A stretch of 64,000 nt of DNA from Lactiplantibacillus songbeiensis (GTDB lineage: Bacteria > Bacillota > Bacilli > Lactobacillales > Lactobacillaceae), in assembly GCF_005405125.1 (NCBI RefSeq), contig NZ_BJDL01000006.1:1-64000 (forward strand), in the 5' to 3' direction. The notes below the pieces were generated by a model. That model saw only the letters and a program-made list of their open reading frames with translations. It was not told where the DNA came from and searched no databases. The position numbers and the translations under genes are program-made. Positions 1 through 8,344 of the stretch are shown here, one piece after another (the first letter of the stretch is position 1; every line of letters begins with the position of its first letter).

Positions 1-1
1 C

Positions 2-112
2 AAGCAAATCAAACGTACGGCATATGGTTACAGGAATTGGTCACATCTTTACACAAGAATTCGGATAGAATTTACAATCAAAATTACAAAAAAGAAACCA
101 ATTCGAAAATGA
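2..112 (+). CDS. ISL3-family transposase, C-terminal fragment (5' end outside window)
   Basis: Reading frame 2 is open from the window edge to a TGA at 110-112. The 36 visible residues include the run IKRTAYGYRNWSHLYTRIRI, the conserved C-terminal segment of ISL3 transposases (DDE transposases that move the IS by cut-and-paste), followed by a basic tail. Only the extreme C terminus is visible, so it is unknown whether the gene is intact. The stop codon sits inside the hairpin at 93-122. Confidence 0.7.
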   Translation, partial: KQIKRTAYGYRNWSHLYTRIRIEFTIKITKKKPIRK

Positions 113-122
113 ATTGGTTTCT
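84..122 (-). terminator. Rho-independent terminator facing the fru operon, located inside the IS
   Basis: A perfect 12-bp stem (93-104 with 111-122) and a 6-base loop is followed on the minus strand by a T-rich run (complement of 85-92). It can terminate fruRKA transcripts running out of fruA. No T-run follows on the plus strand, so it does not look like the transposase terminator. Confidence 0.75.
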
Positions 123-172
123 CATAGGATCATTCATCAACAGCCGTTGACAAAGAGCCTAAAATTTTAACT

Positions 173-2146
173 TTATTTAGCAGTTTGACGAGCAGGCTTC
201 CAAATACCGAGGATCACCCCAGCAATGACCGCCCCAATCACAGTCGCTGCCACGTAGCCCCAAATGTTAGTAGCTAGTAAGGCAACCCATAAGCCCCCAT
301 GCGGAGCGGGAACGGAAACTTTCCATAATTGAGTTAACCCACCAGCAATGGCGGCCCCAATTACGCTTGATCCAATGACATGCAATGGATCAGCCGTTGC
401 GAATGGAATGGCACCTTCAGTAATGAAGGAAATTCCAAGTAACCAGTTAGAAATCCCAGCTTTACGTTCGTCATCCGTGAACTTCTTTGGCCAGAAGGCA
501 GTCGCAATCGCGGTTGCCAATGGTGGCACCATCCCACCAGCCATAACGGCGGCCATTAAGTTCCCATCTTGAGTAGCCGTAAAGGCACCAGTGGCGAAGA
601 CATAAGCAGCTTTGTTGAAAGGACCACCCATATCGATTGACATCATCCCACCGAGGACTAACCCTAAGAGAACCGCATTACCAGTACCCATGGAGTTCAA
701 GAAATGGGTAATCCATAAGTTGATTACTGAGAAGATTGGGTTAACAATGAAGAACATCAAAGCGGCAACAATTAACAAGCCCAAGATAGGGTAGATTAAC
801 ATTGGCTTCATGCCTTCAAGGGATTGTGGCATGTTCTTCGTCCACTTCTTCATCCAAACGGTAATGTAACCAGCTAAGAAACCAGCAACTAATCCACCTA
901 AGAACCCAGCTGGACTCTTAGCATTAGCTGTGATTGAAGCGGTATAAGCACCACCATAAGCACCGGTGTAAACCGTCGCCATAAACCCACCAACAAACCC
1001 AGGCATTAAGGCTGGACGATCACCGATTGATTCGGCAATATAGCCGGCTAAGACAGGGACCATAAAGGCAAAGGCCATGTTCCCAGCTTGGTTAAAGAAG
1101 ATAAAGGGTAGGCTCTTATCGCCACCAGCGAATTGTTCGATCACGAAGGAGAGGGCCATTAAAATCCCACCACCAACGACGAATGGTAACATATGTGAAA
1201 TCCCGTTCATTAAGTCTTTATAGATTTCACTCCAAACGCCGCCACCAGCATTGCTGGCATCGTCGTCAGTTGCCGCACCACCGTCAGCATCATGATAGAC
1301 GGGTGCTTTGCCACTTAAGGCTTCGTTCAATAATTCCTCGGATTTGTTAATCCCATCGGTAACAGGGCGGTTAACTAAATGCTTGCCATCAAAGCGGGCC
1401 ATCTTGACCTTCTTATCGGCGGCAATCACGACGCCATCAGCGCGAGCAATTTCATCGGCGGTCAATAAATGCTTGACCCCTTCAGAACCGTTTGTTTCGA
1501 TCTTGATATCGACATTCATGGCTTCGGCTTGCTTGATTAAAGCAGCTTCGGCCATGTAGGTATGCGCAATCCCATTAGGACAAGCGGTAACTCCAACGAT
1601 ATAAGGCCGTTTTTCACCAGCAGGTGCGCTGGCTTGAGCCGCTTCTTTTTCAGCTTTGGCTGCGGCATCCTTCGCGTCTTTTTCTTCCTTAGCAGCTTGC
1701 GCATCAGCGAAGAGTTGTTGGACTTCATCGGGAGTGTTCGCTTGCTTTAACTTGGCAACCAAGTCAGGATCAATCAAGAGACTTGATAAGGCGGCCAAGG
1801 CAGCCAAGTGGGTGTTGTTGGCCCCTTCAGGAGCGGCAATCATGAAGAAGAGATGCACTGGTTGACCATCTAAAGCATTGAAGTCAACACCGGCCTTGCT
1901 CTTAGCAAACATGACGGTCGCGCGTTGAACGGCTTTATCTTTGGCATGGGGCATGGCAATGCCGTCACCAATCCCGGTCGTCGATTCAGCTTCACGTTTG
2001 ATAATATCTTGCTTGTAAAGTGCTTCGTCGTTAATCACGCCGACTTTAGCATATTGATGAACAAGTTCGTCAATCGCGTCGTCTTTGGTCGTGGCTTGCA
2101 TGTCCATGATCATGGCGTCTTTTAATAGTAAATCGCGGATATCCAT
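173..2146 (-). CDS. fruA: PTS fructose transporter, fused EIIABC
   Basis: Membrane permease and phosphotransferase that takes up fructose as fructose-1-phosphate. Domain order is IIA (residues 1-150, phospho-His H67 in AMPHAK), an Ala/Lys/Glu-rich linker (about 148-178), IIB (about 180-275, phospho-Cys C189 in VTACPNGIAHT) and a hydrophobic IIC (about 300-650) with many Gly-rich membrane segments. The length of 657 is normal for the fused fructose family. It is the last gene of fruR-fruK-fruA, 28 bases after fruK, and its product feeds FruK directly. Its downstream flank is an IS end that supplies the terminator. Confidence 0.96.
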   Translation of the reverse strand: MDIRDLLLKDAMIMDMQATTKDDAIDELVHQYAKVGVINDEALYKQDIIKREAESTTGIGDGIAMPHAKDKAVQRATVMFAKSKAGVDFNALDGQPVHLFFMIAAPEGANNTHLAALAALSSLLIDPDLVAKLKQANTPDEVQQLFADAQAAKEEKDAKDAAAKAEKEAAQASAPAGEKRPYIVGVTACPNGIAHTYMAEAALIKQAEAMNVDIKIETNGSEGVKHLLTADEIARADGVVIAADKKVKMARFDGKHLVNRPVTDGINKSEELLNEALSGKAPVYHDADGGAATDDDASNAGGGVWSEIYKDLMNGISHMLPFVVGGGILMALSFVIEQFAGGDKSLPFIFFNQAGNMAFAFMVPVLAGYIAESIGDRPALMPGFVGGFMATVYTGAYGGAYTASITANAKSPAGFLGGLVAGFLAGYITVWMKKWTKNMPQSLEGMKPMLIYPILGLLIVAALMFFIVNPIFSVINLWITHFLNSMGTGNAVLLGLVLGGMMSIDMGGPFNKAAYVFATGAFTATQDGNLMAAVMAGGMVPPLATAIATAFWPKKFTDDERKAGISNWLLGISFITEGAIPFATADPLHVIGSSVIGAAIAGGLTQLWKVSVPAPHGGLWVALLATNIWGYVAATVIGAVIAGVILGIWKPARQTAK

Positions 2147-2174
2147 AAGTTCGTAACAGTCCTTTCAAAAATAG

Positions 2175-3092
2175 CTAGTTAGTTAATTGTTCGATCTTAA
2201 TTAGGGGTAAAATTTCATCAATCTTGGCACGGGTCGCAATGTCTTCTGAGAAGGCGGTAGCGGAGCCACAAGCTAAGCCGTAACGGAAACTTTCAACCGC
2301 ATCATGCGTCTTAGCAAAGGTCCCAACAAACCCACCAATCATCGAATCACCAGCACCAACAGAGTTAATCACGTGACCCTTAGGTGCGGGGCTGAAGTAA
2401 ACCTGGTCTGGTGTGATGAGTAAGCCGCCATCGCCAGCCATTGAGATTAGCACGTGCTTGGCACCTTCAGCTAACATCCGTTGACCGGCCGCAATGATAT
2501 CGGCTTGGCTGTTAAACGTCGTGTGGTAATAAGCAGCTAGCTCATGATTGTTAGGTTTAACGACCAATGGTTTGCTTGGTAAGGTCTTTTTCAAGGCTTC
2601 ACCAGTGGTATCAATCACGAAGTTTGCGCCAGCGGCTTCAACCTTTTGAATAATATCAAAGTAGAAGCTATCGGGTAAACTAGGGGTCAAACTACCAGAC
2701 ATCACAACCACATCATCGGGCGTCAAGTTAGCGAGTTCTTGGTAGAAGGCGTCAACTTCACTGGCAGTAATGTCAGGGCCCGCACCGTTTAATTCGGTTT
2801 CTTGTTCGGCATGGATCTTAACATTGATCCGCGTATCATCAGCGATCTTAGTAAACCGGCAGTTTAAGCCTTTTGCTTTTAAAGCCTCACTGACAAAAGT
2901 TCCGGTGAAGCCGCCAACGAACCCTAAGGCCACGTTAGGTTGTTCAAGATCATTGAGAATCTGTGACACGTTGATGCCTTTACCACCAGGTAATTTAGCG
3001 GTGTGGGCTAGGCGGTTAACACTGCCTAAAGTCATTTGCGGTAGTTGGACCACGTAGTCAATCGCGGGATTGACGGTAATGGTGTAAATCAT
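2175..3092 (-). CDS. fruK: 1-phosphofructokinase
   Basis: Cytosolic PfkB-family kinase converting fructose-1-phosphate plus ATP to fructose-1,6-bisphosphate, linking FruA import to glycolysis. The family signatures are present: GGKGINVSQ near residue 37 (substrate and Mg contact) and the C-terminal NSVGAGDSM anion-hole and catalytic-Asp motif near residue 247. At 305 residues it is full length. The start ATG overlaps the fruR stop by four bases, so translation is coupled. The neighbours and the DeoR-type regulator favour 1-phosphofructokinase over tagatose-6-phosphate kinase. Confidence 0.95.
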   Translation of the reverse strand: MIYTITVNPAIDYVVQLPQMTLGSVNRLAHTAKLPGGKGINVSQILNDLEQPNVALGFVGGFTGTFVSEALKAKGLNCRFTKIADDTRINVKIHAEQETELNGAGPDITASEVDAFYQELANLTPDDVVVMSGSLTPSLPDSFYFDIIQKVEAAGANFVIDTTGEALKKTLPSKPLVVKPNNHELAAYYHTTFNSQADIIAAGQRMLAEGAKHVLISMAGDGGLLITPDQVYFSPAPKGHVINSVGAGDSMIGGFVGTFAKTHDAVESFRYGLACGSATAFSEDIATRAKIDEILPLIKIEQLTN

Positions 3093-3847
3093 GAGTTCTT
3101 TACCTCCTGAATCGTAGTTAATGGTTGATATTGTTCGGCCAGACTCGGCGTTAATTGGTCAGTCACGATGGTAGCACTGCTCAAGTCGCCGACCCGCGCA
3201 AAGGAAACGTGGTCGAATTTTGAATTGTCAGCCAAAATGAAGCTTTCTTCACTTTGCGCAATGGCTGTTTTTTTAACGATCGCTTCATCTGGGTCGGGGG
3301 TGGTCAACCCAAACTTGGGATGGACCCCGTTGATACCAAGAAAAACCTTGTTGAACCGATATTCTTGTAGTGATTTGACGGCTTCCGGACCGATAACGGC
3401 TTTGGTGACATTCTTGAGATTGCCACCAAGCAAGTAAGTCTTAATGCCCATGTCCGCTAAGACAGAAGCATGGACGACGCCGTTAGTAACGATGCGCAAG
3501 TTGTAGCCGGGGTTTAGATGTGGAATCATCGCGAGCGTGGAAGTCCCCGCATCGAGATAGATGACATCGTCAACTTGAATATTGGCGACAGCTTGTTGTG
3601 CAATCCGGTCTTTAGCATCAACATTACGCGAAACCTTATCATTCATGGCGGGTTCTTCTTGGAGCGAATTCATATACTTAGCGCCGCCATGAACGCGTAG
3701 TAATTCGCCTTGTTCCTCTAACTGTTGTAAATCGCGGCGAGCCGTTGATTCTGAACAATTAGTTTTGGAACAAATATCTTTGATTTTAATAATGCCCTTG
3801 AAACGGATCGTATTTAAAATGTACTGTTGACGTTCTTCTGTAAGCAC
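3089..3847 (-). CDS. fruR: DeoR-family fructose operon regulator
   Basis: Transcriptional repressor of the fru operon. The N terminus holds a DeoR winged helix-turn-helix (about 2-57, with SESTARRDLQQLEEQGELLR) and the rest is the DeoRC sugar-phosphate sensor domain (DAGTSTLAMIPHL, ADNSKFD). A GTG at 3847 is chosen as start because GGAGGG lies 8 bases upstream; a longer frame to 3877 has its first ATG upstream of this ribosome site, so it is unlikely. It is the first gene of the operon and is therefore autoregulated through the repeats at 3887-3931. The inducer is expected to be fructose-1-phosphate, from family knowledge. Confidence 0.92.
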   Translation of the reverse strand: MLTEERQQYILNTIRFKGIIKIKDICSKTNCSESTARRDLQQLEEQGELLRVHGGAKYMNSLQEEPAMNDKVSRNVDAKDRIAQQAVANIQVDDVIYLDAGTSTLAMIPHLNPGYNLRIVTNGVVHASVLADMGIKTYLLGGNLKNVTKAVIGPEAVKSLQEYRFNKVFLGINGVHPKFGLTTPDPDEAIVKKTAIAQSEESFILADNSKFDHVSFARVGDLSSATIVTDQLTPSLAEQYQPLTTIQEVKNS

Positions 3848-3931
3848 TTTCAAATCCCTCCGAAGAATAATATACACGCTCCACTATCAAAACGCAACAA
3901 AAAGCTTCAAAAAACGTCAAAAATATTCAAA
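3848..3931 (-). promoter_or_regulatory. fru operon promoter with five 10-bp-phased FruR operator repeats
   Basis: On the minus strand TTTGA-type boxes recur at exactly 10-bp steps: their complements (TCAAA, ACAAA, TCAAA, TCAAA, TCAAA) begin at 3887, 3897, 3907, 3917 and 3927. A possible promoter, TTGCGT-17 bp-TATATT, overlaps the proximal boxes, and the GGAGGG ribosome site follows. Direct repeats of TTTGA-like half-sites are typical DeoR-family operators, so this is inferred to be the FruR binding region. The remaining intergenic part (3932-4128) holds a weak cre-like site at 3993-4006 (12 of 14 positions, minus strand) and an 8-bp inverted repeat at 4039-4066. Confidence 0.7.
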
Positions 3932-4128
3932 TGCCGTCATCAAGTTAGTCATCATCACGTTAAACAGGACTATTTTGGTCCATTTTCCTTAATGATAGCG
4001 GTTAATTTGAAGCGAAAAGGTAATCTATGGATGATAGGGTTGACGGATTAGCTCAAACCCGTCAACGCTAATCAGCGGGATTGGTCTGATAACGCCCGGT
4101 CAGTTGGTAGGGATAGACGGCGGATACT

Positions 4129-4157
4129 TTGACGTGGTCGCTTAACATTTGTATACT
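4129..4157 (+). promoter_or_regulatory. Sigma-A promoter of obg
   Basis: TTGACG at 4129-4134 and TATACT at 4152-4157 are separated by exactly 17 bases and point at obg, giving a leader of about 60 nt. Confidence 0.8.
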
Positions 4158-4225
4158 AGGTCAGGTATCTAATTTCGCACGAACCATTTCGTAGATAAAT
4201 AATATAGAAGAAACAGGAGAAAAAT

Positions 4226-5521
4226 ATGTTTGTCGATCAAGTAAAAGTAGATGTAAAAGCCGGTAACGGTGGTAATGGGATGGTCGCATTCCGGCGCGAA
4301 AAGTTCGTGCCAAATGGGGGTCCTGCTGGCGGTGACGGTGGTCGTGGCGGCAGTATCGTCTTGCAAGCCGATGAAGGGTTACGCACGTTAATGGATTTCC
4401 GTTATACGCGTAAGTTCAAAGCTGAATCTGGTGGTAACGGCATGATCAAGCAGATGACAGGTCGGTCAGCTAAAAACCGGATTATCAATGTGCCGCTGGG
4501 GACGGTTGTGACCGATCTCGAAACGGGTAAATTAATTGGTGATATTACTGAAAAAAATCAAAAGTTAGTCATTGCTAAAGGTGGCCGTGGTGGTCGTGGC
4601 AATATTCATTTTGCCAGTCCGAAGAATCCAGCGCCAGAAATCGCTGAAAATGGGGAACCTGGGGACGAGTTGTCGATTCGCCTCGAATTAAAAGTCTTAG
4701 CCGATGTTGGTTTAGTCGGGTTTCCATCCGTTGGGAAGTCCACCCTATTGTCCGTAGTTACAAGTGCCAAGCCTAAGATTGCGGCTTATCATTTTACAAC
4801 ACTGGTGCCTAACCTTGGGATGGTTCGCTTAGATGACGGCCGTGATTTTGTTATGGCGGATTTGCCTGGGTTAATCGAAGGCGCGGCTAATGGGGTTGGT
4901 CTAGGGATTCAATTCTTACGGCATATCGAACGGACGCGGGTTATCTTGCATCTGATTGATATGAGTGGCGTTGAAGAAAACGATCCCTTTGAGGATTATT
5001 TGAAGATCAATCATGAATTGACTAGCTATGATCCTGACTTATTAAAACGACCACAAATCGTGGTTGCGACTAAGATGGATATGCCAGATTCAGCGGATAA
5101 CTTGGCTAAATTTGAAGCCAAGTTAAAGACTGACAAGACTTTAGCTGAAACGCCAAAGATCTATCCAATCTCATCGATTACCCAACAAGGGATTAAAGCC
5201 TTGTTGGCACAAACGGCGGACTTACTCGATACGACACCACAATTTCCAATTAAGGGTGTCGATGATGTTGAACATCGTGAATACACGACGGCCACTAATC
5301 CAGACTTTACAGTGGATAATCCGGAACCAGGGTTGTTCGTCTTGTCGGGTGAAAAGCTGGAACGTTTATTCAAGATGACAAACTTGGATCATGAAGAAAG
5401 TATTATGCGTTTTGCCCGTCAAATTCGGGGCATGGGGGTTGATGATGCCTTACGTGCTGCGGGTGCGAAGAACGATGATACGATTCAAATCTTAGATTAC
5501 TCTTTCCAATTTATGGACTAA
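4226..5521 (+). CDS. obg: Obg-family GTPase
   Basis: Essential ribosome-associated GTPase acting in 50S assembly and stress control. The Gly-rich Obg fold occupies residues 1-158 (many NGG/GGRGG turns), the G domain follows with the P-loop GFPSVGKST at 165-173, switch DLPGLIEGA and a TKMD specificity motif, and the C-terminal OCT domain (about 355-431) is complete. The length of 431 is usual for Firmicutes. ATG is preceded by AGGAGA. It is a single-gene unit with its own promoter and a strong terminator. Confidence 0.97.
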   Translation: MFVDQVKVDVKAGNGGNGMVAFRREKFVPNGGPAGGDGGRGGSIVLQADEGLRTLMDFRYTRKFKAESGGNGMIKQMTGRSAKNRIINVPLGTVVTDLETGKLIGDITEKNQKLVIAKGGRGGRGNIHFASPKNPAPEIAENGEPGDELSIRLELKVLADVGLVGFPSVGKSTLLSVVTSAKPKIAAYHFTTLVPNLGMVRLDDGRDFVMADLPGLIEGAANGVGLGIQFLRHIERTRVILHLIDMSGVEENDPFEDYLKINHELTSYDPDLLKRPQIVVATKMDMPDSADNLAKFEAKLKTDKTLAETPKIYPISSITQQGIKALLAQTADLLDTTPQFPIKGVDDVEHREYTTATNPDFTVDNPEPGLFVLSGEKLERLFKMTNLDHEESIMRFARQIRGMGVDDALRAAGAKNDDTIQILDYSFQFMD

Positions 5522-5531
5522 AATCATTAAA

Positions 5532-5577
5532 TAAAAGCCGGTTTAGCAGTGTTAAAACTGTTGAACCGGCTTTTTTT
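5532..5577 (+). terminator. Bidirectional rho-independent terminator after obg
   Basis: AAAAGCCGGTTTAGCAGT pairs with ACTGTTGAACCGGCTTTT, followed by a T-run. The A-run on the left lets it also serve the convergent VOC gene. Confidence 0.9.
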
Positions 5578-5581
5578 TGCG

Positions 5582-6046
5582 TTAACGAGCGGCCATTAAT
5601 GTGCCAATATCGATCTTCTTCATTTTCATCAGTGCTTGGATCTGCGCGGGTGTCTCAGTCAGAGTGGCGATGGCTTGGGGGACGATCTGCCAAGATAGGC
5701 CAAACTGATCCTTGGCCCAGCCGCATTGTTCCGCGTCTGGAACGTGCGATAACTTTTCCCAGTAATAATCGATCTCAGCTTGGTCAGCACATTCGATAGT
5801 GAATGAGACGGCTTCATTAAAAGTGAAGCTGGGTCCGCCATCTAGCGCGGTAAAACGGTGGCCATCTAAGGTAAACACCGCGGTCAAAACCCGGCCGTGC
5901 ATGCCAACGAAGTGGTTATCCAGGGACTCGTCCGGATAAAAGGTCATGCTTTCGAGCTCAGAGTTAGGGAAGACCTCTAAGTAATAATGGATAGCTTCTT
6001 CACAGTTGTTTTGGGAGAACCATAGACTTGGGATTATTGCGGGCAT
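5582..6046 (-). CDS. VOC-superfamily (PhnB-like) protein
   Basis: A 154-residue protein of the glyoxalase/VOC fold, PhnB/3-demethylubiquinone methyltransferase-like subgroup: begins IIPSLWFSQNNCEEAIHYY, has a central ALDGGPSFTFNEAVSF strand pair and ends in an FGLSWQIVP segment typical of this group. Members in bacilli have no firmly assigned substrate, so none is given. The start at 6046 is chosen because GGAGG lies 8 bases upstream; an earlier in-frame ATG lies within that ribosome site. It stands alone on the minus strand, convergent with obg. Confidence 0.8.
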   Translation of the reverse strand: MPAIIPSLWFSQNNCEEAIHYYLEVFPNSELESMTFYPDESLDNHFVGMHGRVLTAVFTLDGHRFTALDGGPSFTFNEAVSFTIECADQAEIDYYWEKLSHVPDAEQCGWAKDQFGLSWQIVPQAIATLTETPAQIQALMKMKKIDIGTLMAAR

Positions 6047-6120
6047 TAGTAAAACCTCCATAAAAAGTAATGTCCTTAGTTTACTCGGCTGTGAAAACGA
6101 ATACAAATAAAATGAACGCC

Positions 6121-6149
6121 AAAAACGCCTCCGAGTGACTGGCGGCGTT
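6121..6149 (-). terminator. Rho-independent terminator after the lipoprotein gene
   Basis: On the minus strand AACGCC pairs with GGCGTT across a 14-base loop and continues into TTT. It lies between the lipoprotein stop and the VOC gene. Confidence 0.6.
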
Positions 6150-6187
6150 AAGGGTAGAACTGTTGTTAGGTCTGAGGGTGCTTGGTA

Positions 6188-6958
6188 TCAGTTTAGTGTC
6201 AACGTTTGAAAAGCACTGGCTTTGGCTAAAGTTTTGCCACTTGGTGTGAAGATACCACCCAAAATGACATCGACATGCTTAATTTTGGTAGGGGCGCTGG
6301 TAACTAAAGCCATGGTAAACCGACTTTTATGACTACCCTTGGTTAGCTGGGTACCCGCACCGGAATCGTACATCTGGGTGGCAGGTGTCAAAGCCTGACC
6401 CTGATCTGTTTTAAGGGCAGTGATGCCGTCAATGTTAATGGTGGCGTTGCGATGATTAGTAACGGTGTATTTAAGTTGCAACGTATAATAAGTCCCTTTA
6501 ATTTGATCGGTATTCAAGGCTTGGTTGGCCATCTTAAGGGCTGTCTTAGTGGCTGGCTGGTTTTTTAAGATACGAATCTGAGTGAATTTAAAGCTCACTT
6601 GGCCGTTAGTGACCGTTTTGGTGGTTGGTTTGACTTCCGTGAGACTGACTTTGGTGCCGGCTTGGTCATAAGTATATTGTTTATCTTTCGTCAGCTGACC
6701 GCTTTTGATGTAATTTTTATCATGTTGCACTTTTTTCGGTACTTTAAATGATTTTAACTTGGTCTTGGTTGAACTGCTAGCTTTAACTGAGCTCGCTTTG
6801 GCCGTTTTATCTTTGGGCACCTTCTTTGAAGTCGCAGATTCACTTTCAAATTGAGCCGCCGTTTTGTGATAGCTGGGGGTGGACTTAGCTGTACAGCCGC
6901 TTAAGAGTAGGCCGCTGATGAGTAGTAAGCCCCCGAAGATTGATCGTTTTAACAACAT
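6188..6958 (-). CDS. Predicted lipoprotein, DUF5067-like
   Basis: Surface lipoprotein of unknown role. A signal peptide with the lipobox LLSGC (Cys22) is followed by a Ser/Thr/Lys-rich, probably disordered stretch (about 25-75) and a beta-rich C-terminal domain (about 100-256) resembling DUF5067-type immunoglobulin-like folds (TYYTLQLKYTVTNHRNATINI). AAGGAG lies 6 bases before the ATG. It follows the 92-residue gene by 23 bases, so the two are probably co-transcribed. No enzymatic motif is seen. Confidence 0.75.
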   Translation of the reverse strand: MLLKRSIFGGLLLISGLLLSGCTAKSTPSYHKTAAQFESESATSKKVPKDKTAKASSVKASSSTKTKLKSFKVPKKVQHDKNYIKSGQLTKDKQYTYDQAGTKVSLTEVKPTTKTVTNGQVSFKFTQIRILKNQPATKTALKMANQALNTDQIKGTYYTLQLKYTVTNHRNATINIDGITALKTDQGQALTPATQMYDSGAGTQLTKGSHKSRFTMALVTSAPTKIKHVDVILGGIFTPSGKTLAKASAFQTLTLN

Positions 6959-6981
6959 GAAAAACTCCTTTTGAACTGAGA

Positions 6982-7260
6982 TTAGCCTAATAGTAAGCGT
7001 TGGTCACTGAGCCGATAGCCGAATAAGGGCACCGGGGGCGCGGCCGCAATTAATAGCGGCGTGGGACCACTGACTTGTCGCGTGCGGGCGTTTAACTGAT
7101 CGAGTGTCATGGGTGTACCCTTGGCGGTAGTCACGAGTAACAACTGTCGATCGTGCAACTGCAAGTCGGTCACTGGCTGTAATTGGGCTTTAGTTTCCCA
7201 GTAGAGTGGCAACTGCTGGACTAAATCAGCAGTTGAGAGTTTGAAATCAATTAAACGCAT
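6982..7260 (-). CDS. Conserved hypothetical protein, 92 aa
   Basis: I do not recognise a family. The protein is small and soluble, Leu/Gln-rich, with no signal peptide, ending in FGYRLSDQRLLLG. A good ribosome site (GAGGT 6 bases before ATG) and tight coupling to the downstream lipoprotein gene support that it is real. It is divergent from rnz across a 145-base spacer. Confidence 0.65.
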   Translation of the reverse strand: MRLIDFKLSTADLVQQLPLYWETKAQLQPVTDLQLHDRQLLLVTTAKGTPMTLDQLNARTRQVSGPTPLLIAAAPPVPLFGYRLSDQRLLLG

Positions 7261-7340
7261 TTGCTTACCTCACTAAATAGTTACAAACTTTCTTCAGCTT
7301 AAATGATACAATATTAAAGGAAGAATACAAAGACTAATCG

Positions 7341-7369
7341 TTGTTAATTATCGCCGTCTTCGGTAAAAT
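7341..7369 (+). promoter_or_regulatory. Sigma-A promoter of rnz
   Basis: TTGTTA at 7341-7346 and TAAAAT at 7364-7369 with a 17-base spacer, about 35 bases before the rnz start. Confidence 0.65.
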
Positions 7370-7405
7370 AATTAGCAGACTGTACAGATAAGGACGAACA
7401 TAACG

Positions 7406-8335
7406 ATGCAATTAGAATTTTTAGGTACCGGTGCCGGTTCACCGGGTAAATTTCGCAATGTCACGAGTACGGCATTACGACTCTTAGATGAACGTAATGA
7501 AGTTTGGTTATTTGATGTGGGTGAAGGCACGCAGCATCAAATTTTACGGACGACACTTAAACCACGCAAAATCACGAAAATTTTTATTACCCATTTGCAT
7601 GGCGATCATATTTTTGGCTTACCCGGCTTTTTAAGTTCGCGCTCGTTTCAAGGCGGCGATGAACCGTTAACGATTTATGGTCCTAAAGGTATTCGGGACT
7701 TTGTCATGACTGCGATGCGGGTGTCTGGAACGCGGTTATCCTATCCATTGCGGTTTGAAGAACTCAGTGGCGATGGGGTGATCTTCAAAGATGCGACGTT
7801 CAAAGTGTCTTGCCAACATCTGGAACATCGGATTGAAGCTTTTGGTTACCGCGTAGAAGAAGCCGCTCATCCTGGCGAGTTGCAAGCGGACAAGCTAAAA
7901 GCGTTGAATATTCCTAGTGGGCCACTTTATGGTCAATTAAAGGCAGGTCAAACAGTGACCTTGCCGGATGGCCGCACGCTTAATGGGCAAGACTTCTTAG
8001 GTGCGCCCCAAGCCGGTCGGATCGTCACCATTCTAGGTGATACGCGACAGACACCGAATGCGGTGAGCTTGGCTCAGCATGCGGATGTGTTGGTGCATGA
8101 AAGTACGTTTGGTAAAGATGAAGGCAAGCTGGCCCATAATTACTACCATTCAACGAGTACCCAAGCGGCACAAGTTGCTAAAAAGGCTGGTGTGCATCAA
8201 TTATTATTGACGCATATTTCGGCGCGGTATACCGGTAAATTATCGAAAGAATTACAGAAACAAGCCCAACAAGTCTTTCCAAATACGAAAGTTGTCCGGG
8301 ATTTTGATCTGATTGACGTGCCAATTCAAAAGTAG
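7406..8335 (+). CDS. rnz: Ribonuclease Z
   Basis: Zinc-dependent tRNA 3'-endonuclease of the metallo-beta-lactamase fold, maturing CCA-less tRNA precursors such as the tRNA-Ser at 13022, which lacks an encoded CCA. The metal motif THLHGDH (H63, H65, D67, H68) is intact, a second metal ligand set appears as LGDTRQT and HESTF, and the C-terminal LLTHISARY is canonical. At 309 residues it is full length. It begins a run of rnz, SDR, LapA-like, recJ and apt with short gaps. Confidence 0.96.
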   Translation: MQLEFLGTGAGSPGKFRNVTSTALRLLDERNEVWLFDVGEGTQHQILRTTLKPRKITKIFITHLHGDHIFGLPGFLSSRSFQGGDEPLTIYGPKGIRDFVMTAMRVSGTRLSYPLRFEELSGDGVIFKDATFKVSCQHLEHRIEAFGYRVEEAAHPGELQADKLKALNIPSGPLYGQLKAGQTVTLPDGRTLNGQDFLGAPQAGRIVTILGDTRQTPNAVSLAQHADVLVHESTFGKDEGKLAHNYYHSTSTQAAQVAKKAGVHQLLLTHISARYTGKLSKELQKQAQQVFPNTKVVRDFDLIDVPIQK

Positions 8336-8344
8336 GTGACGAAA

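Larger units (their letters stand above)
1..159 (+). mobile_element. Right end of an ISL3-family insertion sequence (truncated by window edge)
   Basis: The window opens inside an insertion sequence. It carries the last codons of an ISL3-type transposase and then a terminal sequence that, read inward from 159, begins GGCTCTTTGTCAACGG, the typical ISL3 terminal inverted repeat. The likely target duplication is the 8 bases just after it (160-167, TAAAATTT), but the left end lies outside the window, so neither the partner repeat nor the duplication can be confirmed. The element ends only 13 bases from the fruA stop codon. Confidence 0.75.

Noticed and set aside
1537-1865. Frames overlapping the fruA linker
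   Set aside because: Shadows of the Ala/Lys/Glu-rich codons of the EIIA-EIIB linker.
3827-4051. 74-codon plus-strand frame opposite the fru promoter
   Set aside because: Runs through the FruR operator repeats and fruR start region, with no ribosome site.
4039-4066. GTTGACGG...CCGTCAAC inverted repeat upstream of obg as a terminator
   Set aside because: No T-run follows on either strand; could be an operator but nothing supports a specific regulator.
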